From Glaciimonas sp. CA11.2 (GTDB lineage Bacteria > Pseudomonadota > Gammaproteobacteria > Burkholderiales > Burkholderiaceae_D): a stretch of DNA of 64,000 nucleotides. Positions 55,846 to 64,000 of this stretch are shown one piece after another (position 1 is the stretch's first letter; every line of letters starts with the position of its first letter). Below the pieces are notes generated by a model that was not told the DNA's origin, searched no databases, and saw nothing but the letters and a program-made list of their open reading frames with translations. The stretch is from the NCBI RefSeq assembly GCF_034314045.1, contig NZ_JAVIWL010000001.1, forward strand, positions 496,001-560,000, given 5' to 3'. Position numbers and translations under genes: made by a program.

Positions 55846-56595
55846 ATGAATTTAGACTTTACAACACATATTTTTTTGAATAACAAAGGTGGTATTGGAA
55901 AAACTTTGTCCGCATCAATGTTTATCCAGTACTTCATTGCGGCGGGCTTTCTCATTGAGGGAGTCGACAGCGATCAACAAGCGCCAAAATTATCTAGGAT
56001 AAAGGCGCTTAACGTTCCGCTAATTCCGCTTTTTGAAAACGGTGAAATTCAACAAAGTTCATTTGACCCAGTATTCACTCATATTCTGCAAAGCAAAAAC
56101 GCCACATTGATCGATGTAGGGTCTAGCGCGTTTCTGCCAATACTCAAATACATGCAGGACAATCGTTTATATGATTTACTGAATCAAGTTAACAAGCAGC
56201 TTTTTTATCACATCATCGTAACAAGCGGCGCCGAAAAGTATGAAACCATGCAGGGTGCTGAGCAGATTCTAGACCGGATAAAAGGTACGAAAGTAAAAGC
56301 AATTGTTTGGCAAAACGAAAAGGATGGAATTCCAACATTCGGCGGGCAGCAGCTTCAAGAGACCGATTGGTATATTGAAAATCAAGATCACATCAGCGGA
56401 ATCGTAAAGATTTTGGACTACAACAACACCGCCTTCAGGGCAGATTTTTTGGCACTGATGACAGAGGAGTTGACCTACCAAGAAATTATGGACGGCAAAT
56501 CCAAGCATTTCGATTTTATGAGGCAGAACCGCATTAACCGGATTTTCAGGGATGTGTTTGCTGACTTGGATGCTATTTTCAATGCGCGAATTTAA
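55846..56595 (+). CDS. ParA-like ATPase of the transfer region (TraL/StbB-like)
   Basis: 249 residues. Deviant Walker A FLNNKGGIGKTLSASMF near residue 10 and GVDSDQQAPKL as the A' region define the MinD/ParA-type fold. Agrees in size with RP4 TraL (about 241). AGAGGA precedes the ATG. Such ATPases next to oriT assist plasmid placement or transfer. Overlaps the next gene by 14 bp. Confidence 0.75.
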   Translation: MNLDFTTHIFLNNKGGIGKTLSASMFIQYFIAAGFLIEGVDSDQQAPKLSRIKALNVPLIPLFENGEIQQSSFDPVFTHILQSKNATLIDVGSSAFLPILKYMQDNRLYDLLNQVNKQLFYHIIVTSGAEKYETMQGAEQILDRIKGTKVKAIVWQNEKDGIPTFGGQQLQETDWYIENQDHISGIVKILDYNNTAFRADFLALMTEELTYQEIMDGKSKHFDFMRQNRINRIFRDVFADLDAIFNARI

Positions 56596-57340
56596 CGAGG
56601 ATACCGCTGTGAATTCGCTAAATCAGAAACATCAATTCATATCGATCGACGAACTGAAATCAATTGTGTACAGGGAGTCCGGGTTCAAATTGCAAATCAG
56701 CGAAGATGATCCTTTACTGACGACGGTCTATATAAATTTGGCGGTTCTTGGATCCTCAATTGAGGCAGCCGGTGAATTGCACAGGGAGATGGTTGAGCAA
56801 ATCAATCGTTTGCCAGCTGCAGCAGACCAGCAGCTGAAGAGAGCAAGTCATGACGCGTTAGAGTCCATGTCAATTGAAGTTGCGAACCTGGCAAACCGAA
56901 TTGCTGGTGATGCTGCCAGTGCAGAACGGGCAAATGCTTTTTCCCGCGCAATCGTATCGGTGCTTGGAGGTTTGCTTGTGAGTTCTGGTTTATTTTTTAT
57001 TACTGGATTTTATCTAAGCCGCAGCGTGGATTCGCAACAGCTAAATAAAATGAAAAGTGAGGTGAATTTAGTAAAAGGCGATGCCGAAGAGCGAGTGCGC
57101 GCAGCCCATATCGAAACTGAAGCAGAACTTGACGGAATGCGGAGGAGTATTGGTTGGACTGCGACACCGGATGGAAAAATTGCAAAAATATTTTTTGAAA
57201 GCGGTGCTGGAATGGTTGCCGCAAAGTGCGTTAGCCCTGTTTGGGACATAGTGCAGACTACTGGTGGTAAATATTGCGTTCCGAAACGAAGGGACCTATT
57301 TGGTGGTGACGAAGAAAAATATGGATGGAAAATCCCGTAA
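56582..57340 (+). CDS. Membrane-anchored coiled-coil protein (TraM-position)
   Basis: 252 residues from the ATG at 56582 (MREFNEDTAVNSLNQ). A soluble helical part comes first (to about 125), a hydrophobic helix near 133-155 (IVSVLGGLLVSSGLFFITGF) spans the membrane, and then a charged coil (QLNKMKSEVNLVKGDAEER). Third gene after TraK- and TraL-like genes, as in RP4 traKLM, though longer than RP4 TraM. Function unknown. Confidence 0.6.
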   Translation: MREFNEDTAVNSLNQKHQFISIDELKSIVYRESGFKLQISEDDPLLTTVYINLAVLGSSIEAAGELHREMVEQINRLPAAADQQLKRASHDALESMSIEVANLANRIAGDAASAERANAFSRAIVSVLGGLLVSSGLFFITGFYLSRSVDSQQLNKMKSEVNLVKGDAEERVRAAHIETEAELDGMRRSIGWTATPDGKIAKIFFESGAGMVAAKCVSPVWDIVQTTGGKYCVPKRRDLFGGDEEKYGWKIP

Positions 57341-57385
57341 AAAACTAGTGGCTAAATTTAACCGAATTGAGATCAGGGGCTAGGT

Positions 57386-57733
57386 ATGCATGAATCCGAA
57401 AATGAACTTTTGAAAAATGAGATAAGCAGGTTAAATAAAATTATTGACTTATTGAGTCCTTCGATTGAAACGCAAGCGATTAAATTCGGACTGAAACTGG
57501 AGGAGCCGAACCGGGAGCGTGGATCCTATGTCGGAATGGTTTTCGGCATAGACCGCTTGAGATTCCTCCTAAAATATCGAGAGGCGGGTGCCGTCGCTAT
57601 TGCTAACGCAGAATTGCCTGAAATCACACAGAGCCTTGGAATGGGCGACACGATGCGAATCAAGTATATAAACGGAGTAATCAGTTGCGCGAGTTACATC
57701 AAAAGCCGCAAACATAAAGATAATTTTAATTAG
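57386..57733 (+). CDS. Small protein with KfrB-like module
   Basis: 115 residues. An N-terminal coiled segment (ENELLKNEISRLNKIIDLL) precedes YVGMVFGIDRLRFLLKYREA and LGMGDTMRIKYINGVI, the pattern of KfrB-type domains in plasmid proteins. Part of the transfer-region operon by spacing. Assignment tentative. Confidence 0.45.
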   Translation: MHESENELLKNEISRLNKIIDLLSPSIETQAIKFGLKLEEPNRERGSYVGMVFGIDRLRFLLKYREAGAVAIANAELPEITQSLGMGDTMRIKYINGVISCASYIKSRKHKDNFN

Positions 57734-57739
57734 CCACGT

Positions 57740-58069
57740 ATGGACACACTCAATCTCATCGAGGCAGCGCACTTTCTGAGAATGCATGCAGAGGAGTTGC
57801 GACGCCGCACGAAATTGGGACAAATTCCTGGTGCCAAAGTAGGTAAATGTTGGGTCTATATAAGACAAGATCTCGCTGAATACGTGCGCTCGTTATATCC
57901 TCAACCTCGGCAAGCGTTGCAAGTGACACAGAAAAAGGATGAACTATGTCGCTCTATAAACGCGGTAGTACGTGGTGGATCAGCTTCACCACACCTTCAG
58001 GAGAGCGAGTTAGACGCTCTGCTGAAACAGAAGTCAAAGCTGAAGCGCAGGAGCTGCACGACAAGCTAA
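57740..58069 (+). CDS. HTH (excisionase-like) protein overlapping the integrase
   Basis: 109 residues. MDTLNLIEAAHFLRMHAEEL then RRRTKLGQIPGAKVGKCWVY is the MerR/Xis winged-HTH pattern (domain PF12728-like). The gene overlaps the integrase start by 124 bp in another frame. Probably controls integrase expression or direction. Its remnant lies beside the left integrase. Confidence 0.75.
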   Translation: MDTLNLIEAAHFLRMHAEELRRRTKLGQIPGAKVGKCWVYIRQDLAEYVRSLYPQPRQALQVTQKKDELCRSINAVVRGGSASPHLQESELDALLKQKSKLKRRSCTTS

Positions 58070-58959
58070 AAGCTGAAGGATGGCGTGTATTGAAGTTAGG
58101 GGATAAGCCGAAACGGACTTGGGACGAGGCTGCTTACAAATGGTTAATGGAAACCCGGCACAAAAAGTCGCATCTCGACGACGTGTGCAGAATTAAATGG
58201 TTTCAGCAACATTTGAGGGGGCGTTTGCTTGATGAGATAACGCGGGATGTGGTTGCTAACATCGCGGAACTCAAGAGTATTGAAACCAGTCCAGCAACGG
58301 CAAATCGATTTCTGGCCTTAATTCGCGCAATTTTACGCCGTGCGGCATTTGATTGGGAGTGGATTGACAAACCACCGGTCATCAGAATGTATCAGGTTCA
58401 AAAGATCCGAATACGTTATCTGACTCCGATCCAAGCAAACGCGCTTTTAAGTGAGTTGCCCGAGCATTTAGCAGATATGACTAGGTTTTCACTGGCAACC
58501 GGATTACGAAGATCTAACGTTACTCGCATGGAATGGTCGCAGGTTGACCTGGCCCGACGAGTAGCCTGGATTCACGGTGATCAGGCAAAAGGTGGAAAGC
58601 CCATTCATATATCGCTCAATGAAACAGCGTTAAAAGTATTGACCAAACAGATTGGCAAACACAACTTGTATGTTTTTACGTACAAAGGTAAGCCAGTCAT
58701 ACAGGTGAATACGAAAGCGTGGCGGCTTGCGCTAGTGCGTGCGGGAATTGAGAATTTTCGGTGGCACGATTTACGGCATACCTGGGCGAGCTGGTTGACG
58801 CAGCAAGGCGTACCGTTGAACGTGATTCAGGAAATGGGTGCCTGGGAATCACCAGAGATGGTGAGACGCTATGCGCATTTGGCACCGGAACAGTTCGCGA
58901 CACACGCTCGGGTGGTGGACAATCTGCTGAATGACACAATTTTGTCACAGCAGAAATAA
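57946..58959 (+). CDS. Tyrosine recombinase / island integrase (right copy)
   Basis: 337 residues, nearly identical to 9044-10057 but inverted. Arg (TGLRRSNVTRMEW), His/Arg (HDLRHTWASW) and Tyr (RRYAHLAPEQ) are all present, so it should be active. Unlike the left copy it has its complete HTH partner upstream, but its 3' end is 3.8 kb from attR. Similarity to the left copy ends at the stop codon. Confidence 0.92.
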   Translation: MSLYKRGSTWWISFTTPSGERVRRSAETEVKAEAQELHDKLKAEGWRVLKLGDKPKRTWDEAAYKWLMETRHKKSHLDDVCRIKWFQQHLRGRLLDEITRDVVANIAELKSIETSPATANRFLALIRAILRRAAFDWEWIDKPPVIRMYQVQKIRIRYLTPIQANALLSELPEHLADMTRFSLATGLRRSNVTRMEWSQVDLARRVAWIHGDQAKGGKPIHISLNETALKVLTKQIGKHNLYVFTYKGKPVIQVNTKAWRLALVRAGIENFRWHDLRHTWASWLTQQGVPLNVIQEMGAWESPEMVRRYAHLAPEQFATHARVVDNLLNDTILSQQK

Positions 58960-59025
58960 GTAGACCGTCGGCCCAAGATGCGAACCATTTATCTCCTTTT
59001 GTGTAGCGAACGTACTTAGCGACGA

Positions 59026-59511
59026 CTAATTGGTTTTTTGATCGATAGGTTTGGGATCGAGCACTTGAGAACTTGGGGTGGTCTCTTCAGTTTTTTCAAG
59101 TTTTGTCTGGTAGGAAAGAATTAGCATCAGAATTGATGCACCTAAGTACAGGCATTTTGTCTCTAGATTTTTCTCAGCGAAGATGCAAATAAAAAGTAAA
59201 GATCCACTGTTACAAAGGACAGATGATATTTCGTCTAAAACCAATTTCGCGGATGAGAGTGAATTCTTGCTTTCGATCTTATTTTGATTCTCTTCGGCGG
59301 CTAAATGAATGAACATTAGGTAACCGAAGGCTATTGCACCTGCAGCCAGTATCATATATATCGACTGACTATCGACCAGCTCAGGCAAATTCCTTACATG
59401 ACTGTTATGTAAGTTCAAAACAAACGTTAGAAATCCAAATATCGACCAGATAAGGAGATTGATGCCAATCTGATTGAGTGCCCGAGGCTTTCTGATGAAT
59501 TTTGTACCCAT
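59026..59511 (-). CDS. Four-helix membrane protein, unknown
   Basis: 161 residues with four hydrophobic stretches (INLLIWSIFGFLTFVL, IYMILAAGAIAFGYLMFI, ISSVLCNSGSLLFICIF, CLYLGASILMLILSY) and a polar C-terminal tail. No family recognised. Lies between the integrase and the cargo genes on the opposite strand. Confidence 0.55.
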   Translation of the reverse strand: MGTKFIRKPRALNQIGINLLIWSIFGFLTFVLNLHNSHVRNLPELVDSQSIYMILAAGAIAFGYLMFIHLAAEENQNKIESKNSLSSAKLVLDEISSVLCNSGSLLFICIFAEKNLETKCLYLGASILMLILSYQTKLEKTEETTPSSQVLDPKPIDQKTN

Positions 59512-59847
59512 GTCATTTTATTGAATTTATATAAAACCATAGTTTCACAAAAAAATTCGCTCTTGACAATAAGTTACGTAAAGAGTGTCGTTTATAATCT
59601 TATAATAGGAATTCGCCATCTTTTGATAATCCTTTAAGATGGTTAAGCAATGAGCGGAGTTTGAAGAAGAGCGCCTTATTCGTTAAGAATATTTTCGCAT
59701 AAGAAATTCATAAGACTGTTCCAGTTTAAGGCTATTTTGACGCAATCCAATAGTCGGAACAGATTTCTAATATATGTAAAACTAGGCTAGCCCGCTCAAA
59801 CTTGTAATGTCACGACGCTTTGTAACGTAATTTATAGAGGAAATTTG
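59512..59847. other. AT-rich spacer with promoter-like boxes
   Basis: Contains TTGACA at 59563-59568 and two TATAAT boxes at 59593-59598 and 59601-59606. The 24 bp gap is too long for one standard promoter, so the exact promoter is uncertain. No gene is visible. Confidence 0.4.
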
Positions 59848-60666
59848 ATGATACTGTACAAGTACATGCCGACGGATCGGTTTTTTAATAACTTTAAATT
59901 GCGATTTACACCAGCTAACGATTTAAACGACCCTAGAGAACTTGTGCCAGAAATTCGGTTAAGAAATGCCCATGACTATATGAGCGACATCACAAATCGA
60001 AATTTTACTAGCGCTTATTTTAAACTATTGTTTGAGCATCCTGAATTTTCGGTTGAAGAGGCATTCGCAAGGTGTGTCGCGGCAGCGAAGCAAATTGAAG
60101 GCAATTTCGATCCAGTCGCTAAGGCACAAGAAATCTTTGATAGGTTTATGCGGGTGACAAACACTCATGTCGGCGTATTGTCTTTGACGGAATCTCCCGA
60201 TAACGAGTTAATGTGGGCACACTATGCTGCAAGTAATTCTGGTTTCGCTATCGGCTTTGATTCTGAAAATCCATTTTTTCAACCACAACCTGGGGAGCCA
60301 AAAACGTGTGGCGAGTTAATGAATGTGATCTATTCTGATACAAGACCTGTCGTGTTTGTTGATCCAGGAAAGCTTGAAATACCGAAGGAAATTTTTTTTA
60401 CTAAAACCACAAAGTGGAGTTATGAGCGCGAATGGAGAATGATTAAATACCTAGATCCTGCGCACGAAGTGGCGTTGCCTGAAGGTAAAATAATTCATCT
60501 TTTTGAAGTCCCGACCAATGCGCTAGTAGAGGTTATTTTCGGTACGAAAGCAACCTTAGACACCATTACCGAAATTAGAAAAAAACTTCTTTTATTGCAA
60601 CCTAATGTCAGCTTTAAGCGAATGAAATTTGAATACTCAAAAGGTGTCGTAATTGAGGACATTTGA
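59848..60666 (+). CDS. DUF2971-family protein
   Basis: 272 residues. ATG at 59848 with AGAGG seven bases upstream; a TTG one codon earlier is ignored. The start ILYKYMPTDRFFNN with LRFTPANDLNDPRE, then VGVLSLTESPDNELMWAHYA and GFAIGFDSENPFF, then EWRMIKY, are the standard DUF2971 lines. The family's biochemical role is not established; members often sit in defence and mobile islands. Confidence 0.85.
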   Translation: MILYKYMPTDRFFNNFKLRFTPANDLNDPRELVPEIRLRNAHDYMSDITNRNFTSAYFKLLFEHPEFSVEEAFARCVAAAKQIEGNFDPVAKAQEIFDRFMRVTNTHVGVLSLTESPDNELMWAHYAASNSGFAIGFDSENPFFQPQPGEPKTCGELMNVIYSDTRPVVFVDPGKLEIPKEIFFTKTTKWSYEREWRMIKYLDPAHEVALPEGKIIHLFEVPTNALVEVIFGTKATLDTITEIRKKLLLLQPNVSFKRMKFEYSKGVVIEDI

Positions 60667-60876
60667 TCTGTCTCATCCTAAATATGTGTGGCTTTATCCG
60701 CAAGCATTGCTTGCCGCATTTATCCATTCGCCATATTTTACAGAATAGAAAAAATGATATTAAATTGCCGCAATCAGATTAATCAGTGCAATTCCTGGAA
60801 ATGCATTTGCCATTTTTAAATAAGGTCACAAAGCAAATTATTATCGGCTGCTATTTTAGAAACCAGAGGCAATTGA

Positions 60877-62571
60877 ATGATTAAGACAGCAGTAGAGCTG
60901 CACAAGTTTCTTGTGCAGAATGAGAGCTTTGATTTTAGACCGGAAGGTCGGGATCTGGGTCTTTATAACGCGATCAAACTGGAACTTGCCCTTCCTCCTG
61001 GCGAATTCCTTAAGGCGATGGACGAGAATAACGTTAGTGCCGAGCGATATCTCCACGCATTGCTTGACGCAGCTAAACCATTGTCACAAATGTATTTAGA
61101 GATTTTGGCTTACTGCGAAAAGGCTAATTTTTTGCAATCGAAAAATGGCGCGAAAGTTGAATGGTCAATAAAATCTAATGGGGATGATATTGATTTCATG
61201 ATCGAAAAATTCCGCTGTTATAGTGGTGTTGTAAATACGATTTCCAAGTTTGAGGCGGCCATGGGAGATACTAAAAATGAAGTGATGAACTGGCTTGCCC
61301 ATGATGTTTTCGCTCCATTCAATTCTGGGTTAACAAATACGAGCCTGAATTGGCAAAACGTCGAAATGTTTAAAATTCTTGAAGAGGCAAGGGTGAGCTA
61401 TCAGGGGTGTTTTCCAAATCTTTGGCAAGGGCTGAATAGACTCTATCTCGGAGGAGAACGTATTTCAAGCGACCGAGCGATGGAGAGAATGGTCACAGAT
61501 CATTTGGGTTACCACGCGATGTTGAAAAAGGTTAAAACCGTATTTGACAGCAGACGAATTGAAAATTTGGCTCGCGATTTTGTTCAACTCCCGTTCTGGA
61601 AATTTCGATGGCAGGTCTACGAAATCTGGGGAGTTACCAAAACGCTCGTGGAATTTGAAAAATGTGGATTCAAACTCGTATCCAGCTCCAATGGTCATGC
61701 ATTGGCTGAGTTGGGCCAGACGGTGATACTTGCCACGAATCTAAGTTCGGAATATGCGTTGGTCTATCAACCCCGTTATACAAATAGGACTGGCATGTCA
61801 GTCCATCCGGACCTTGTAGTGGCTGAAAATGTGAAAGTTGAACCTGCCGGTGCAGCGCCTGAAAACGTGATCATTGAGCCTGTCGATGTAGCGCTGATAG
61901 TTGAAAGCAAGCAACGCGTTGGGTTGACCGATAAACACGTCAGCGAAGTTTTTGATAAATATTCAAGTGGCGTAGAAGAAGATGGTGGACAGGTCGTTAT
62001 CATCAATTATGACAATGTGTCGGCTTGCACAGCTATTGATGAAAGTAAAAAGAAGTTGATCCAGGACGTTCATCCAACTGGTGTTGGTGAAAGTAAATTT
62101 GTGAGCTGCCTTCACAATTCAAATATATTTCAGAAACTTGTAAATGAAATTTGGTATGTCGACATATCGATGAGTATGAACGAGCTGATTGGAAATAAAC
62201 TCCGTGGATTTTTGGAATTACGCCGAGCAAAATTTGAACAATTTGGGCGGTTTAACCTTTTTGGTTTTGCGGAAAAAGTCGATCAAAAATTGCCTTCGAA
62301 CCTTATTGGAAATGTCGAGATGTCGAACGACCCTGAAGAAGAAAACTGGGAAGGTAAAGGCATAAGGGAATTGTTCAAACATATAAAGAGTGAATTGAGC
62401 AATAACCCTAGAGCCAAAATTCGTGTTATTTCTGACATCGCTAGTGGCACCTTTGAGTCTTTGGGGGCCGGTTTCAACTTTTTTAGTGAAATTGAATTTG
62501 TTAATCCAACAGGGACTGTACCAAGCGACATGCATGAAATTTGGCCTTTAAAAAGTCAGGTAGACTCATAG
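60877..62571 (+). CDS. PD-(D/E)XK nuclease-like and VWA-like fusion protein
   Basis: 564 residues, no membrane segments. Residues 1-230 are helical with no motif I can name. FWKFRWQVYEIW near 245 is followed by a probable PD-(D/E)XK core: VHPD312LVV, then ALIVE343-S-K345-Q, and GGQVVIINYDN. Residues 425-560 look like a von Willebrand A domain: WYVD429-I-S-M-S433 fits the DxSxS metal site, with FGRFNLFGFAEKV and RAKIRVISDIASG as later strands. AGAGG precedes the ATG. Last gene before attR, with DUF2971 upstream, a common place for defence cargo. Function is inference. Confidence 0.6.
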   Translation: MIKTAVELHKFLVQNESFDFRPEGRDLGLYNAIKLELALPPGEFLKAMDENNVSAERYLHALLDAAKPLSQMYLEILAYCEKANFLQSKNGAKVEWSIKSNGDDIDFMIEKFRCYSGVVNTISKFEAAMGDTKNEVMNWLAHDVFAPFNSGLTNTSLNWQNVEMFKILEEARVSYQGCFPNLWQGLNRLYLGGERISSDRAMERMVTDHLGYHAMLKKVKTVFDSRRIENLARDFVQLPFWKFRWQVYEIWGVTKTLVEFEKCGFKLVSSSNGHALAELGQTVILATNLSSEYALVYQPRYTNRTGMSVHPDLVVAENVKVEPAGAAPENVIIEPVDVALIVESKQRVGLTDKHVSEVFDKYSSGVEEDGGQVVIINYDNVSACTAIDESKKKLIQDVHPTGVGESKFVSCLHNSNIFQKLVNEIWYVDISMSMNELIGNKLRGFLELRRAKFEQFGRFNLFGFAEKVDQKLPSNLIGNVEMSNDPEEENWEGKGIRELFKHIKSELSNNPRAKIRVISDIASGTFESLGAGFNFFSEIEFVNPTGTVPSDMHEIWPLKSQVDS

Positions 62572-62736
62572 CATTCTCCTGAGCTAAAGTGGCGCTGTAC
62601 GCTTTCAATCCATGTGTCAGATTTGTGCCAACACACAATTTGACTAATAATTACCGCCCTTTGATGACATTGGTTTTAACACTTGGCAAGCGTTGTAAGT
62701 GATTGATTGATATAAATAAAGTTAATTCCAGTACTG
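62572..62736. other. Spacer before attR
   Basis: 165 bp, no gene; includes AT-rich sequence that could hold integrase arm sites, none clearly repeated. Confidence 0.35.
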
Positions 62737-62781
62737 ACTCATAATGCTGGGGTCGGTGGTTCAAATCCACCTATCCCACCA
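62737..62781 (+). repeat. attR: duplicated tRNA 3' end, right end of island
   Basis: The first 39 bases equal 8951-8989; the following CCACCA matches after one missing A. It cannot be a functional tRNA, since the acceptor and D arms are absent. Confidence 0.9.
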
Positions 62782-62814
62782 TGAACATGTTCTAGATAGT
62801 ACAGGAACGTACAG

Positions 62815-62852
62815 AAACCCGCACTTCTCACTATGAGGATGCGGGTTTTTTG
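62815..62852 (+). terminator. Terminator downstream of attR, probably the original tRNA terminator
   Basis: AAACCCGCA (62815-62823) pairs with TGCGGGTTT (62840-62848), continuing into a T-run. Its place 34 bp after the CCA end fits a tRNA terminator displaced by the island. Confidence 0.85.
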
Positions 62853-62943
62853 TTTGATATCGTCCGATGTTATCCATTTATATCTAAGGTTTTTACATCC
62901 CTACTTTCATCAATGGATGCATGCCAACCTCCCTGAATGAAAA

Positions 62944-64000
62944 ATGCCTAAACTTGCCACCCCGCTGAACGGTATCCAGCTCAAACGTGCCAGACCAAAG
63001 GGTAATACTTATACATTGGCTGATGGTGGGAGGGATGTATCTTGAGGTCGCTCCGACCGGTTCAAAAATATGGTGAATGCGTTACCGTTAACCCGACGGT
63101 AAAAACACACGTTTGCCGTTCGGTGCCTACCCGGAAGTATCGCTTTCCGGATGGACGTAAGAAGCGCATGGATGCAAAAAAACAAAAACGGATGGAACCG
63201 AGCCTGCGCAAGCGAAACGAATTGAAAGAAATAACAAGTACTGCCAACCCGAATACATTCGAAGCGGTAGCGCGTGAGTGGCATGCTAATAAGATGGACA
63301 CGTGGGGGAAACTAACTGCAGACATGTTCTGAGCCGTTTATAGAAAGACATTTTTCAGTTAATCGGAAGGATGCCGATTACTGACGTCAAAGCGCCAATC
63401 ATGCTCGATGTATTGCGGCAAATCGAAAAACGTGGCGCCTTAGATATGGCGAGGCGCCAGGGCCTGGTCTGTGGCCAAATATTCCGCTACGCCATTGCAG
63501 TCGATAGAAACTGAAGTAGACCCTATCCCCAGCCTGCGAGGTGCGCTCAAGCCAGGTGCAAAAGGTCACCAGCCATCACGGCGGACGGTCTACCCGAGTT
63601 TATCCGTGCATACGAGCAGATCGACGGCCGAATGTACCCACCGACCAGAATTATGTTCCGGCCAATGATGTTGATCTTCGTGCGCACCAGCGAATTGACG
63701 ATAACGGAATGGAAAGAAATCGACCTCGAAAAGGAAGATTGGCTAATTCCGTGGCAACGCATAACGATGGAAAAAAAGAAGCTGAGCCCACGCAAAGTAG
63801 ACGATCACGTATTTTTTGCCAATTCAAGGTTGTATTTTATTAAGAGAACTCCACCAATACACAGGCAATAACAAGTATCTCTTTTACAACCTGCGCGATC
63901 CTCAGAAGCGTGCAACTAATTTCGGTATATTGGCAGCTATCAAGCGCATGGGATACAGCGGCGCAATGACCGGACACGGCTTCAGATTGCTTGCCATGGG
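62944..64000 (+). pseudogene. P4-type integrase, decayed by frameshifts and stops, running off the window
   Basis: Starts MPKLATPLNGIQLKRARPKG and NTYTLADGGRD, the arm-binding domain of P4-family integrases, then breaks. Pieces reappear in other frames: LEVAPTGSK, FGAYPEVSL near 63125, PITDVKAPIMLDVLRQIEKRG and VCGQIFRYAIA near 63371-63500, MYPPTRIMFRPMMLIFVRTSE then EWKEIDLEKE near 63632, and GHGFRLLAMG at the end. Several stops and shifts separate them, so it is dead. Confidence 0.85.

Noticed and set aside
59563..59606. A single sigma-70 promoter (TTGACA ... TATAAT)
   Set aside because: The spacing of 24 bp is too long for a standard promoter.
62737..62781. A second tRNA gene
   Set aside because: Only the 3' part is present; there is no acceptor 5' strand or D arm, so it is an att duplicate.

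Overview
The window reads as chromosome of a betaproteobacterium of the Burkholderiales, most like Oxalobacteraceae (inference from the gene order queG, tsaE, amiC, mutL, miaA, tRNA and from protein style; no search was run). Positions 1-8996 are ordinary core genome: an AEC-type carrier, epoxyqueuosine reductase, TsaE, an exported amidase, a DedA protein, MutL, MiaA and a tRNA with a CAT anticodon.

The 3' part of that tRNA (8951-8989) is repeated at 62737-62775. The second copy is followed by a strong terminator that probably once ended the tRNA transcript. The 53.8 kb between the copies is therefore an integrated genomic island. It carries two nearly identical tyrosine integrases in inverted orientation (9044-10057 minus, 57946-58959 plus). 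Right of the island lies a decayed P4-type integrase, the trace of an older island at the same tRNA.

Inside the island, from left to right: (1) 10.7-15.1 kb, a small putative conflict/defence segment with an E2-like ubiquitin-conjugating protein coupled to a histidine-rich small protein, a divergent XRE regulator plus ImmA-type protease, and a large unknown zinc-ribbon protein cut by an IS. (2) 15.06-45.54 kb, two 3,642 bp copies of one IS21-family element in inverted orientation, bracketing a surface polysaccharide locus. That locus has a short-type Wzm/Wzt ABC exporter, dTDP-rhamnose genes rfbBDAC, galE, large multi-domain glycosyltransferases, a methyltransferase with a helical tail, GtrA, and an unusual kinase-like/HAD/nucleotidyltransferase trio. 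Its right end holds chromosomal debris: an IS110 remnant, an EamA fragment and 149 bp MITE-like tandem repeats. (3) 45.6-50.6 kb, small genes and an AAA+ ATPase truncated by a second, different IS21-family element. (4) 50.7-57.7 kb, a PIN-domain toxin-antitoxin pair and a mobilisation module. Relaxase and TraJ/MobC-like genes face TraK/TraL/TraM-like genes across a hairpin-rich candidate oriT, the layout of the RP4 Tra1 region. (5) 57.7-62.6 kb, the second integrase with its HTH partner, a membrane protein, a DUF2971 protein, and a 564-residue protein combining PD-(D/E)XK nuclease-like and VWA-like motifs.

The whole looks like a mobilisable element: it can integrate, has its own relaxase and oriT candidate but no mating-pair apparatus in view, and carries a serotype-determining locus between IS copies plus defence-like cargo at both ends.
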